DNA from: CBDFLD01 sp965249005 | GTDB lineage: Bacteria > Acidobacteriota > UBA6911 | DNA: 64,000 bases | Assembly: GCA_965249005.1 (NCBI GenBank) | Contig: CBDFLD010000022.1 | Location: forward strand, 1,116,001 to 1,180,000 | Direction: 5' to 3' | Part shown: in pieces, positions 1 to 8,374 of the stretch | Layout: every line of letters begins with the position of its first letter | Numbering within the stretch: the first letter of the stretch is position 1 | Notes under the pieces: generated by a model | The model's database searches: none | What the model saw: the letters and a program-made list of their open reading frames with translations, nothing else | What the model was told of the DNA's origin: nothing | Made by a program: the position numbers and the translations under genes

Positions 1-156
1 CCGCACCTCGAAAATCCCACCTGTGCCCGGTACCAAAACCACCTCCCCGAGCTCCATCTCGAAGGTCGTCAGTAGCTCCTGTGCCATCCAGGCGGCGCGC
101 AACAGCCAACGGCATTGGGTGCAATACTGGATCTCTAATCGCGGTTTGTTCCCCAT
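1..156 (-). CDS. SelT/SelW/SelH (Rdx) family protein, N-terminal 52 residues
   Basis: The gene starts with ATG at 156 and runs off the left edge, so only 52 residues are present. The visible part reads as an N-terminal thioredoxin-like fold of the Rdx family: a beta strand (LEIQYC) leading into CTQCRW, a redox CxxC loop, then a helix and the EVVLVPGTGGIFEV strand typical of the family. In eukaryotic SelW/SelT the second Cys of this loop is selenocysteine. Here both are Cys. Members are thought to act in thiol redox reactions, but the bacterial role is not well defined. It is probably co-directional with the MazG-like gene upstream on the minus strand. Family assignment is fairly secure. The full length cannot be judged. 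Confidence 0.8.
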   Translation of the reverse strand, partial: MGNKPRLEIQYCTQCRWLLRAAWMAQELLTTFEMELGEVVLVPGTGGIFEVR

Positions 157-220
157 AGTCGGTCAATTCCACGAGAATCGGATTCTCCCCACGCATCGTT
201 CGCCGGGCGAGGGTCAAACA

Positions 221-583
221 CTACAGTTGCGTGTATTTTTTTGCGTTCCCTTTCGACAGATGCACCGGGTACTTCTCTCTGTTCTTCTTGAGCTTGTCCC
301 AAAGCGCCTCGTCCAAATCAATCTCAAGGATGTCGGCGAGTCGGATGAGGTACACCAGGACATCCGCGAGCTCTTCGCGCACGGCCCGGAGCTTTTCCGG
401 ATCTTCCTTGAGTGCTTTGGACTCCTCGGGCGTGAGCCATTGGAAGAGCTCGACGAGCTCGCCTACTTCCACCGACAGAGCCATGGCGAGGTTCTTGGGT
501 GTGTGGAACTGCTCCCAATTGCGCTCTTTGGCGAATTTTCGCAGAGCTTCGAGAGCCTTCTCGATGTCGATGTTTGATGGCAT
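221..583 (-). CDS. MazG-like nucleotide pyrophosphohydrolase (RS21-C6/dCTPase type)
   Basis: A 120-residue all-helical protein starting at the ATG at 583. A longer reading frame to 682 adds a non-conserved basic leader and is less likely. The MazG metal site is visible as EVGE (E39, E42) and EELADVLVYLIRLAD (E71, D74), spaced as in single-domain MazG/RS21-C6 enzymes that hydrolyse non-canonical or surplus dNTPs to dNMP and pyrophosphate with Mg2+. The length is normal for the family. It probably acts in the cytosol in nucleotide-pool sanitation. The next gene on the strand is the SelW-like gene, 64 bp further on. The exact substrate cannot be read from sequence. Confidence 0.88.
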   Translation of the reverse strand: MPSNIDIEKALEALRKFAKERNWEQFHTPKNLAMALSVEVGELVELFQWLTPEESKALKEDPEKLRAVREELADVLVYLIRLADILEIDLDEALWDKLKKNREKYPVHLSKGNAKKYTQL

Positions 584-796
584 GGCTAGCGTTTTGGCTT
601 TTCTGTTTCGGTGCTGAGAGCTGTCTGAGGATAGAACATTCGGGCGTTGGTTACAATTCGCGATCCTTTTTCTCCATCGCATGAAATTCTCTAAGGGAAT
701 TATCCTATCAACGATGGGAGTTCAGGCTGCCAACGAACTCTTAATCAGCGCGTTCGAGTCCCTGACGGCTCACCAACTAAGACATTCCGTCTAGTG

Positions 797-1099
797 CTAG
801 CGCTTCTCAAACCAGAACCTGATGTTGCTCGTTCCTCGGCCCTGAAAGCAGATCGTGTTGAAGTTCCGCATGTACGCCATCGCGGCATAGGCGTCCGTAA
901 ACGTCGGGTAATTCGTAATCCAGTGTTCGCCGTCTCTAACCGTGTAGCTGGTTTTTCCCTTCTTTCTCAAGGTGATAATACTCAGATTATTGGGATTGTA
1001 ACTCAGACAGTCTTCCTTTTGGGCGTCGAACGCGATCGGCGGTGTCGCGAAACTGATCATCAAAACGGCTAGGGCCACTGCAAGAATTCGGTGCGACAT
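797..1099 (-). CDS. small secreted protein of unknown function
   Basis: A 100-residue protein with a clear signal peptide (MSHRILAVALAVLMISFATPPIAFDA, cleavage probably after about residue 23) and an excellent ribosome binding site (AAGGAGG just before the ATG at 1099). The mature part begins with a Cys (EDCLSYNPNNL) and has a second Cys near the end (NTICFQGR), which could form a disulfide in the periplasm. Its pattern (CLSYNPNNLSI, then a DGEHWI segment, then an alternating aliphatic/aromatic helix) resembles small secreted proteins seen in soil bacteria, but I do not recognise a named family. It is a stand-alone gene. Confidence 0.65.
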   Translation of the reverse strand: MSHRILAVALAVLMISFATPPIAFDAQKEDCLSYNPNNLSIITLRKKGKTSYTVRDGEHWITNYPTFTDAYAAMAYMRNFNTICFQGRGTSNIRFWFEKR

Positions 1100-1175
1100 A
1101 ATTTACCTCCTTTTAGCCACATCGACGATGCGCCGGCTTCTGTGCCTGCGCTGCTGTGAGATGAATTTCTTAATA

Positions 1176-2135
1176 TCAATAATCAGGAGTGGGCATATCT
1201 GACAAAGGCCGTTTCCAGTCAGGGAAGTCCTGTTTAAACTGTTCTATCAACTTGTTTTCGTCATTTGGCATAAAATATATCCTTGCGTTTGTCGTGATGC
1301 TATTTGTATTAGCATCATACAATTCATTCAGTTGAGGCCAAATGTGCAAACAATCATGCCAAAACTGAGCCATTTCCTTAAGATCGGGCCAAGCAAATGC
1401 TGCCAGGTATTTTCGGTCATGAGAAACAATCCCGATAATGGGATAAACGGGACGGTCCAGGCTATTTCCCCCAGGAGAGTCTCTCCGTCCCACGTGTTTT
1501 AACCATATTGGAATGTAAAACTGCACCCATGGCATAGGCAGGTTAGCTCTCCATACATTGGGTTTTTTAGGAGTTGGTATCCTATTTGCTGGTTTACGTC
1601 GTGTATCTGTGAGGTAAATTAGACCATCCTCGAGAATGACAAAGCAACGAGAGACAAAACCTTCCACATAATCTTCTTGATTATCTTGTCTTCCTCTCCA
1701 CTGAAAAGCTTTCGATGCTTTCATTTGTAAACACGGAGTTAGTTTTTCGAGCGATTTTACGCTTTCAGAATCAGGACCTGTCACGTGAACCGTCAGTGCA
1801 GCGCCATAATCTGCAGGCTCAAATCGGCTCGTCATAATTGCTTCACCCTGTTTGTGGGTAAGTACTAATGCATCTCCCTCGTTTGTATAACTTGTAACCG
1901 TGTGGAGTTCTGGAGTCTCGTAACACCACATTTCGGCGTATGAGCCTGGAATTGATGGCACAGCAAAGGTAACATGTGACCTGTCGCGATGCTCGACATA
2001 ACCAATATGAGCGGCCATGAAATGGCTGCTTGCTGGTTTACTTCCTTCCCTTGAACAATTTGAAGAAAGAATAAAAAAGAAGGCTAATGACAATATCATG
2101 AATCTTGATTTTATGAAGTGAATATCTTTTCTCAT
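1176..2135 (-). CDS. predicted lipoprotein, unknown function
   Basis: A 319-residue protein with a basic N-terminus, a hydrophobic stretch (FMILSLAFFFILSSNC) and a Cys at about residue 27 followed by SREGS, consistent with a lipoprotein signal, although Asn before the Cys is atypical for a lipobox. The rest is Trp- and Tyr-rich with no motif I recognise. Base use is noticeably more AT-rich than in neighbouring genes, with many AAT and TTT codons, which suggests acquisition by transfer. An AAAGGAAAA sequence lies upstream of the start. Function is unknown. Confidence 0.7.
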   Translation of the reverse strand: MRKDIHFIKSRFMILSLAFFFILSSNCSREGSKPASSHFMAAHIGYVEHRDRSHVTFAVPSIPGSYAEMWCYETPELHTVTSYTNEGDALVLTHKQGEAIMTSRFEPADYGAALTVHVTGPDSESVKSLEKLTPCLQMKASKAFQWRGRQDNQEDYVEGFVSRCFVILEDGLIYLTDTRRKPANRIPTPKKPNVWRANLPMPWVQFYIPIWLKHVGRRDSPGGNSLDRPVYPIIGIVSHDRKYLAAFAWPDLKEMAQFWHDCLHIWPQLNELYDANTNSITTNARIYFMPNDENKLIEQFKQDFPDWKRPLSDMPTPDY

Positions 2136-2250
2136 ATTGTTTTCCTTTCAATTACCGTAGACCGTCTGCGTTCATCGCCGGATTCTCATTACACGCAAAT
2201 GTCGAGATACGCCAAAACGATTCGGTTCAGCTACACTACCGCAGGAAGGG

Positions 2251-2559
2251 TCAGGGATCAGCATAGTAGCGGTCCAGACAATCATCAAGCGAGTTTCCTT
2301 CCACGTGTATACACTCGCAGAAATCCATACAGGCATCAGGGTCCTCCTTATCTCCACACTGCAATTCACATTCGGACCGCGTATTGCGTGGCATCATGTC
2401 ATAGACCACTTTCGTAGCGAATACCACAGAAACCATCGTAATCAACACGAACGCTGCAAACCCGAATGGAAACTTCCAGCTCAGCTCCTCCCATCCTGGC
2501 ACGGCCTTGATCCTATCGGATCTTAATACCGTGGAACCCGTGAACAAGGAACATTTCAT
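2251..2559 (-). CDS. small single-span membrane protein with Cys-rich tail
   Basis: A 102-residue protein with one membrane segment at about residues 30-52 (FPFGFAAFVLITMVSVVFATKVV). A C-terminal tail of about 50 residues holds seven Cys in a tight pattern (CELQC, DACMDFCECI and a final DDC). The tail would lie outside the membrane and could form disulfides or bind metal. The first about 25 residues are ordinary and the true start may be a little downstream. I do not recognise the family. It may be co-transcribed with the lipoprotein gene, which starts 115 bp downstream on the same strand. Confidence 0.5.
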   Translation of the reverse strand: MKCSLFTGSTVLRSDRIKAVPGWEELSWKFPFGFAAFVLITMVSVVFATKVVYDMMPRNTRSECELQCGDKEDPDACMDFCECIHVEGNSLDDCLDRYYADP

Positions 2560-2643
2560 TCCTCAAGCAAACGAAGAGCAAAGAGGCGGGTGGCCCATAG
2601 CCTTCGTGCACGTCGTTCGTAGATAAACTGTAGGGTATTGGTT

Positions 2644-2895
2644 CTACTTACTCTTCCCGCCTTTCTTCGATTTCGCCTCCGCCTTCTTCCGCTTCGCCCA
2701 ATAAGCTTTCATCTTCGCAGATTGAGCCTTCCGAGCAGCAGCGGATCTCTTCCGCCGTTTTGGCGCAGCCTTCTTCGCAGCTGGTCTGCCTCGCTTGCCT
2801 CCCAGCTCCGATCGAAGTAGAGAAATTTCTGCGTCGATTGCGATCTTCCTGCTTTCTAGCGCTTCGATGGCTAGCTCTAAGACACGTCTTTCCAC
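2644..2895 (-). CDS. histone H1-like Lys/Ala-rich small protein
   Basis: An 83-residue protein starting with GTG at 2895, chosen because GAAGGAG precedes it at proper spacing. The N-terminal third is a predicted amphipathic helix (VLELAIEALESRKIAIDAEIS). The rest is a strongly basic tail made of AAKKAAPKRRKRSAAARKAQ and similar blocks, with an AT-hook-like GRPAAKK. This architecture (short helix plus Lys/Ala/Arg tail) is seen in bacterial H1-like DNA-binding proteins. A nucleic-acid-binding role is inferred from composition only. Confidence 0.7.
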   Translation of the reverse strand: MERRVLELAIEALESRKIAIDAEISLLRSELGGKRGRPAAKKAAPKRRKRSAAARKAQSAKMKAYWAKRKKAEAKSKKGGKSK

Positions 2896-3086
2896 TTGGG
2901 ACTCCTTCTATGAATCGATTTCTGATTGGCCGACGGCGGCTATGGTAGCACAGAGGGCGAAAATGGGATGAACACGGCAAAAGCGGGACAGGCAGCCCGT
3001 TCGCTGCTACTTGTTTTGACACCCCAAGTCCACTAGAATTGAACATAAGAGCGTCTTAATCTGCAAGCATAGAACAGGAGCCTATC

Positions 3087-4664
3087 ATGAAAAGGCTTCT
3101 CTGCATCCTAGCCTTCGGTTTTCTTTTCTGGGCTCATGGAGATCGTCTTTCTGCCACCGCACAGGAAGCATCCTCCACGGACGAGTCCCAGGCGCTGGAC
3201 GCAATAGCACGTGGTAGCGCGGACCTACCGGAGAAAGTCGAGCTCCTCGATGAACATCTCGAGAAATACCCTGATTCAGTCGGGGCGCATAATCTCCGTG
3301 GCCTGTACTTTCTTCAGATGCACCGTTGGGGGGATGCCATTCGGGCATTAGAGCGGTCGATCGCGTTGTCCGAGTACGATCGGTTCGCACATTACAATCT
3401 TGGAATAGTCTACGTGATGAGCGGGAAATGGGACAAGGCCGAGGGCGTCTTCTACAAGATGACCAAGCTGTTTCCTGATCACGCTCAAGCGCTGGGTGGA
3501 CTCGGCATGGTCTACCTTACGCAAGGCAAGATGGACGAGGGCAAGGAATTGATAGACCGTGCGCTGGAAACACGATCGGGTGACGATTCGATCTTTGCCA
3601 ACATCACCGCCATATATGCTCACATGTCCAGATTTGACGAAGCCGAGGCTGTGTTCGAGAAATGGAGTTCTTTTCGCCCTGATAGCCTAATTCTCTTCGA
3701 GTATCAGGGCCACGCACACTGGCACGCAAAGAAATATGCTGAGGCGGAGGCTGCATACTTCAAGGCGCTGTCCGGTCCAGTGGATCGCAGGCGTACTCCG
3801 CGCCTCTTTCGCAAGCTGGGCGACCTCTACCTAACCTGGGGGCGCTATGAGGACGCGATGATGCATTTCCGAGCGGCTGTAGAGAGTATGACGGCCAGCG
3901 TCGGTAAGGTAACAGAAAGGCATAGAGCCATCCTTGCTGCAAGAGTCGCGCGCTCCAAGAAGAGCCTTGCAGAGAAGGAAGAACTCCTTCGCGGCATCCC
4001 CGCGGAATTTGAAGCCAACGAGCACGCCGCATTGTTGATTCGTCTGGACCATTTTGTTCAGGAGGCGACCGACGATTCGAGACCGGAAACGGGGGACCTG
4101 ACGGCTCTCGAACAAGCTGCGCGCGACTTCATCGACCGGGGGCCGGGCCGCACGGGAAGCCGTCTCAATTTTGTCGCCTATCTATTCGCGGAAAAGGAAG
4201 TCCTGCTGGACCTGGCAGTAGATCATGCCAGAAGGTCCCTCGAATTGGCCGAGGAAGCCAAAACTCCGGAAGAGATATGTGACAGTATTTCCGAGGGCGA
4301 TCCGGAGGAGAGGAAGCGCTACTACATCGCAGCGGTTTCGGACACCCTTGGATGGGCCCTGTTCAAGCAAGGGAATGTTGTCGAGGCCATGGAGCATCTC
4401 TGGCGTGCTTTGGAGCTGAAGCCGAACGAAAAGACGACGCGTTACCACGTGGGTGTGGTGCTTGAAGCCCAGGGCCATCTCGAGGAAGCGCTCAACTTCT
4501 ATCTGTATTCGCTCGAACCAGCTTCAGGCAAGGGAAAGAGAAGGCAAGATACGCTGGAAGATCTCTACCGTAGGTTGCACGGGTCCCTGGACGGCCTCGA
4601 CGCGATGATCGAAGGAACCAGATCACAAGTAGTAACACCCGAACTCCTCCGCCCAGACCGGTGA
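3087..4664 (+). CDS. secreted TPR-repeat protein
   Basis: A 525-residue protein with an N-terminal signal peptide (MKRLLCILAFGFLFWAHGDRLSATA) and an AGGAG ribosome binding site before the ATG. From about residue 40 it is a chain of TPR units, for example AHNLRGLYFLQMHRWGDAIR, HYNLGIVYVMSGKWDKAEG and YHVGVVLEAQGHLEEALNFY, with an alpha-helical linker in the middle and a second TPR block near residues 430-500. TPR proteins act as scaffolds. The partner cannot be inferred here. Location is periplasm or outer-membrane face. The small secreted ORF at 4725 follows in the same direction. Confidence 0.85.
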   Translation: MKRLLCILAFGFLFWAHGDRLSATAQEASSTDESQALDAIARGSADLPEKVELLDEHLEKYPDSVGAHNLRGLYFLQMHRWGDAIRALERSIALSEYDRFAHYNLGIVYVMSGKWDKAEGVFYKMTKLFPDHAQALGGLGMVYLTQGKMDEGKELIDRALETRSGDDSIFANITAIYAHMSRFDEAEAVFEKWSSFRPDSLILFEYQGHAHWHAKKYAEAEAAYFKALSGPVDRRRTPRLFRKLGDLYLTWGRYEDAMMHFRAAVESMTASVGKVTERHRAILAARVARSKKSLAEKEELLRGIPAEFEANEHAALLIRLDHFVQEATDDSRPETGDLTALEQAARDFIDRGPGRTGSRLNFVAYLFAEKEVLLDLAVDHARRSLELAEEAKTPEEICDSISEGDPEERKRYYIAAVSDTLGWALFKQGNVVEAMEHLWRALELKPNEKTTRYHVGVVLEAQGHLEEALNFYLYSLEPASGKGKRRQDTLEDLYRRLHGSLDGLDAMIEGTRSQVVTPELLRPDR

Positions 4665-4724
4665 TGTGGCGATCGGACATTCGTTCTAATCTCGAAGAGT
4701 ACTGCCCTAACAGAGGAGGCTCGC

Positions 4725-4904
4725 ATGTCGCTTCGAGTCCTCGTTTTCATTTTTGTGCTATGCTCCTCAACCCCTCTGATGGCACAGGCTCAATCGCTGG
4801 AAGAAGAGCCGAGGGCATCTCAGGAGAAACGTACTTCCGAGACGCAGTTTGTTTTTCTATGCTCCTCAGCGTACCTCTCCGGCGATTCGACTAAGGGCAC
4901 TTAG
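4725..4904 (+). CDS. short secreted peptide (59 aa), possibly a gene remnant
   Basis: An AGAGGAGG sequence lies directly before the ATG at 4725. The 59-residue product has a good signal peptide (MSLRVLVFIFVLCSSTPLMAQA) followed by a charged, low-complexity segment and a second hydrophobic patch (FVFLCSSAYLSG) before TAG. The strong Shine-Dalgarno site and signal peptide support a real start. The abrupt end suggests either a tiny exported peptide or the 5' stub of a longer gene. It lies 60 bp after the TPR gene and may be co-transcribed with it. Confidence 0.4.
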   Translation: MSLRVLVFIFVLCSSTPLMAQAQSLEEEPRASQEKRTSETQFVFLCSSAYLSGDSTKGT

Positions 4905-5022
4905 GGTCATGAGGTATAAAGGATCTTCTTCTGCGCTGTTGCCTAGAGAGCGCTGACGCCGGAGGAGGAGGTGGTGTTGGAGAAACTGGTCGAACCCGGT
5001 CGATAAGATCCATAGCTCTCCA

Positions 5023-5598
5023 CTAAACCAACCAGCGATCACGCATCGGGTTTTCACGCGTGAGGGCGTCTCGTCCGAATTTATTTAGACTTTGCGTGAA
5101 GAACTTCTCTGTTCTTGAGCAAGCGTCGAGTATGGCGATCACGAGTTTATCGATCTCATTCACCACGAGGGCGTATTGCGGCGTTTTTGGCTGCGCCGGG
5201 AAGGTGGAGGGTGGCGCTCCCACTAAATCGATGATAATGGCCATGCCCTTTTGCATTATTGAGTCAGGGTATCGAATCTGCTCGAACAGATCCAACTTCG
5301 AGATCGCGTTATCGAACGATGTTAGACCAGCATTCTGGAACTCTCTCTTAAACCGAGTCCAGAGTGAGCGCAAATTATGTCTATAATCCCTTAGTTCTTC
5401 CAGATCGAGCGTTTGCGAAAGCCCTGCCTTCAGGAGCATCTCAATCGCGTGATGGAATAAGTTTCCGCAAACACTTTCCAGTCCGCACAAGCGAGCGCTA
5501 CGGGCCGCCGTGTAGTATTGCAGGCCGATCCTCCAGAAATGTTCCTCCGCGTCTTGGCGTGTCGCCCGAGGAGCAGGCTTCTTGGTCTTTTTTGTCAT
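5023..5598 (-). CDS. HEPN-like helical protein
   Basis: A 191-residue all-alpha protein with a Lys-rich N-terminus. The central part (LFHHAIEMLLKAGLSQTL, then LRDYRHNLRSLWTRF) has the look of a HEPN domain: paired helices with a conserved polar/His helix and an R-x-x-R-H-N segment resembling the Rx4-6H motif. HEPN proteins include RNases of toxin-antitoxin and abortive-infection systems as well as non-catalytic relatives. No nucleotidyltransferase (MNT) partner is adjacent, so a toxin role is not supported. The assignment rests on pattern only. Confidence 0.6.
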   Translation of the reverse strand: MTKKTKKPAPRATRQDAEEHFWRIGLQYYTAARSARLCGLESVCGNLFHHAIEMLLKAGLSQTLDLEELRDYRHNLRSLWTRFKREFQNAGLTSFDNAISKLDLFEQIRYPDSIMQKGMAIIIDLVGAPPSTFPAQPKTPQYALVVNEIDKLVIAILDACSRTEKFFTQSLNKFGRDALTRENPMRDRWLV

Positions 5599-5811
5599 CT
5601 CCTACGCTCCAAAAATTGATGGTGCGCTCAACATCTTACCCGCTGTCCAACTGGACGACAACTCCGCCCGTGGGTGACCACAGGGCACAAACCGCCTCCT
5701 CGGCTAACCTCGCGCAGTTATCTCATTATGGTACAGGAGAACTTGGCTCAGAGATTTCTGTTACGGAATCTGTTATCTTGCAGAGTGAGAAGAGGAAAAA
5801 TGCACCCAAAT

Positions 5812-6492
5812 TCATCCACTGAGAAGCACCGCCCCGAGCCTGAGCGCTTCCGCTATTTCCATCGGTGGGATTACCTCTGGTATCCCGTTGGGCTCATCCC
5901 GACGCTGATCAAGAAGATATTTCGCCCAAAAGTCGACGATCACCCCAACCATGGCCAGAAAACTAACTTCCACATTAAGTGATAATGAGCTGCCACCGAA
6001 ACGCGTGAAGAGTTCGAATTCTGGATTTTGCGCTCCTACAAAGGGTTCGAGCACACTGAGACGAACCCGCTGCATGAGTCCGATGTCCGGGAAATCATCC
6101 CCTGTCTGAGCAGCTGCAATGGTCTCTGCCTGTGCTTCTGTGAGCAGGCTCTCCAGCTGCTCGAGCATGAATCGCTTGGATACTTCCACCAGAGCCTGTT
6201 CTTCTTCGGGCGGGAGTGGTTCTGGATCCAGAGACTCGTCTTCAGGAACAGGAATTCCCTATTGTCGTGCCAGTTCGGCCATGTGTTCTTCGGATCTTGG
6301 AAAAACTTCAGTAACGGAGCCCACAAAGATCACCATGTTCGTTGCAGCTGTGTCTGGGAACGATGGGCATTTGAATCCTGGCTGCGGTGGTGCACACTTG
6401 CACGCATACGCCGGGGGAGGAAACGAGACAAGGAGAATGAGTATTGGGGCAACAATATGCTTGCGGTAGGGATAGGGGTTTTCTGCCGACAT
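5812..6492 (-). pseudogene. secreted CKC-motif protein interrupted by an in-frame TAG
   Basis: Reading from the ATG at 6492 (GGAG 8 bases upstream) gives a signal peptide and a mature start ACKCAPPQPGFKCPS, then VFVGSVTEV-type strands, up to a TAG at 6259-6261 (after MAELARQ). The same frame continues without any other stop for 148 codons to 5812, through an acidic Pro-rich linker (PEDESLDPEPLPPEEE), a helix and a second beta-rich region. The first Cys-x-Cys followed by an OB/TIMP-like strand pattern resembles secreted netrin/TIMP-like domain proteins. Uninterrupted reading after TAG suggests one gene split by a point mutation or sequence error. Confidence 0.5.
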
Positions 6493-6585
6493 TCTGGTCT
6501 CCAAGGAGGAACAAGAATAAGACCGTCGAAAGGATTGTATTACCGCCATGGAATCGAGGTTTCACACTTTGCCCGTCCCCGCCCA

Positions 6586-7077
6586 TTAGGGTCCAGCGAG
6601 GTGTCCCGGTGCCCGCAACTGTGTAATGTAGTAAACAACAGATAGCATCAGTGAAAGCTGTAACGCCAATCCCAAGAAGAACCAGCCTACGAGGGGCAGC
6701 ATTCTCCTACGTCTTCGGTAGCTGCCAAGTGCCGCAGTGACAAAAAGCCCGATGAATGCCGGGAAAACCCATGGTCCGATGGACCATAGCCCGAGAACTA
6801 CAAGGCCACCTAGAGCACCTACGACAGCCCACAAGAGAGAACTCCAGCGCGGGTTATCGGCACTATCGCGGATTACGCAGAAAAGCCCAAGGGCACCTAA
6901 GAGCACGACTTCTAAGAGGTAGAGGGGAAACGGTCCATGATATCCCGGTGAGCCTGGCGGGCGATTGTATGTAGGGGAGTTGATATAGCTCCAGAGGTAC
7001 CACATGCACCACGCCGCTGCTACTGCGCTAATGGTGGCCAAGACGATCTCAACAATTCGACTGACGTTTCGACTCAT
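6586..7077 (-). CDS. four-helix integral membrane protein, unknown
   Basis: The ATG at 7077 (MSRNVSRIVEIVLATI) gives 163 residues. Four hydrophobic segments are visible: IVEIVLATISAVAAAWCMWYLW, LYLLEVVLLGALGLFCVI, LLWAVVGALGGLVVLGLWSIGPWVFPAFIGLFVTAALG (possibly two spans) and LVGWFFLGLALQLSLMLSVVYY, with an Arg cluster (YRRRRR) between spans. It is an inner-membrane protein of no recognised family. It follows a broken membrane-protein gene on the same strand, with which it may have formed a unit. Confidence 0.6.
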   Translation of the reverse strand: MSRNVSRIVEIVLATISAVAAAWCMWYLWSYINSPTYNRPPGSPGYHGPFPLYLLEVVLLGALGLFCVIRDSADNPRWSSLLWAVVGALGGLVVLGLWSIGPWVFPAFIGLFVTAALGSYRRRRRMLPLVGWFFLGLALQLSLMLSVVYYITQLRAPGHLAGP

Positions 7078-7529
7078 GGTTCGAAATTGTTTCAACGGAT
7101 GGGATTGTTGTTCTGCGTTTCAAATCATGACGTAATCGTCCGGCAAAGTAGAAACCGATAAGTGCCGAGGTAGCCGTGATGACAATAGACGAGAGCTCAC
7201 TCCATGACCCTGGAAAATCCATGGCGGCGGGCCCAGCACCTACGGAGGGGGGACCAAGAGGGCGAACAGAAGGCCCTATGTCTCGAGATAACGCTCGCAA
7301 CGATCCCTCCAAGGAAGGCCCCGGTAACGAAGCAAGAGATGATGAACGTGAAATCCAGTGACAACCCTAGAGAGTCAGGGTGAATCGGTCCGACGTATTT
7401 CTTATGGTGCCACGCGATTAGCGGTTCGAACAGGGGATAGGTGCGGGTGAGTACCCATCCACCAAAGTAGGTTACTCCCATTGCGGAAGCCAGTGCGAGT
7501 ACGCTTGGAACTACTCGCAGGGAAACCAT
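7049..7529 (-). pseudogene. membrane protein, probably frameshifted
   Basis: From the ATG at 7529 (GGTGGAG upstream) the frame encodes hydrophobic spans (VVPSVLALASAMGVTYFGGWVL and FTFIISCFVTGAFLGGIVASVIS), then degenerates into Arg/Ser/Cys-rich sequence ending at 7197. A different frame covering 7312-7049 restores a membrane span (LSSIVITATSALIGFYFAGRL) with a basic tail. The simplest reading is one protein of about 160 residues with a frameshift near 7290-7310. Two overlapping small genes are possible but less likely. It starts 18 bp after the stop of the upstream gene, so the two are probably co-transcribed. Confidence 0.4.
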
Positions 7530-7546
7530 CGGAAGAACACTCCACC

Positions 7547-8056
7547 TCAATAGAGCGGTGGGGCGTCCTCATCGAGCCAGCCCCGCTCTTTCATCAGCTC
7601 GTCCACAACTTGCATGCGCACGCGGTCCAGATCAGATTGGGGCCGGCGGGGCCTAGGTGCGGCTGTCGGGTCTTTGAGCTGGCCCTCCTCGTCTTCAATC
7701 GCCCGCTCCTGTCGCTGGGATTTGGGGATGGCCCGTTTCCGGGTTCGGCAGTTGCCAAGCACCATGTACTCTCTCACCCGCCGTTGCCCCTCATCGAGAC
7801 GTAGCTTGCGAGGCAAGTCATGGGGCCCCACGAGCTCGTAGGCTTTGATTGGGTGCGCTTCGTCGGCTTCGCCGATCCACTGGTAGAGTTCCACGAGTGC
7901 GTCGTCGCGACTTATCTTTGTGCTGCGTGGGGAGTCGTCGATGTCCTGCACGATTCGGTAGGCCACCATCCGTCTTCGGCCCAGAGTGAAGCGCAGGGCA
8001 GAGTCACCCTCGACACCACCGCCGGTGAAGGCGATTTTTTTCGTTATCTCGTACAT
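7547..8056 (-). CDS. hypothetical soluble protein (169 aa)
   Basis: The ATG at 8056 is preceded by AGGAGG. The first about 70 residues form a mixed alpha/beta part (FTGGGVEGDSALRFTLGRRRMVAYRIVQDID). The middle is charged and the last 50 residues are rich in Arg, Pro and acidic residues (TAAPRPRRPQSDLDRVRMQV), ending with WLDEDAPPLY. There is no signal peptide or membrane span. I do not recognise a family. It is upstream of, and probably co-transcribed with, the broken membrane-protein gene. Confidence 0.55.
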   Translation of the reverse strand: MYEITKKIAFTGGGVEGDSALRFTLGRRRMVAYRIVQDIDDSPRSTKISRDDALVELYQWIGEADEAHPIKAYELVGPHDLPRKLRLDEGQRRVREYMVLGNCRTRKRAIPKSQRQERAIEDEEGQLKDPTAAPRPRRPQSDLDRVRMQVVDELMKERGWLDEDAPPLY

Positions 8057-8374
8057 CGCTTAGTCCTCCTTCGATCGTCCATGACGAAGCTCTTTTGGCG
8101 GAGGGGGGACTTCGTCTGGTTCATATGTTTCTTATTGTACCACCACGACACCACCCCGAGCAGTGAGCACTTGTCCGGGGTGATTCGGCTGCGAAGGGGA
8201 GTACGCGTGCGGAGGATTGATGTTGACGGTTCAGGATAGTTATCTGGGTGCTTTCAAGTTTCCGTTAGATGTGCGACATTTTAGGCATTAGAAGCGAAAC
8301 GTCTCAATAGTTTTGCACCTTTACGTTATGGGAAATGAAAGCTGGAGACTGTTCACGATCTCCTGACGCATTAG

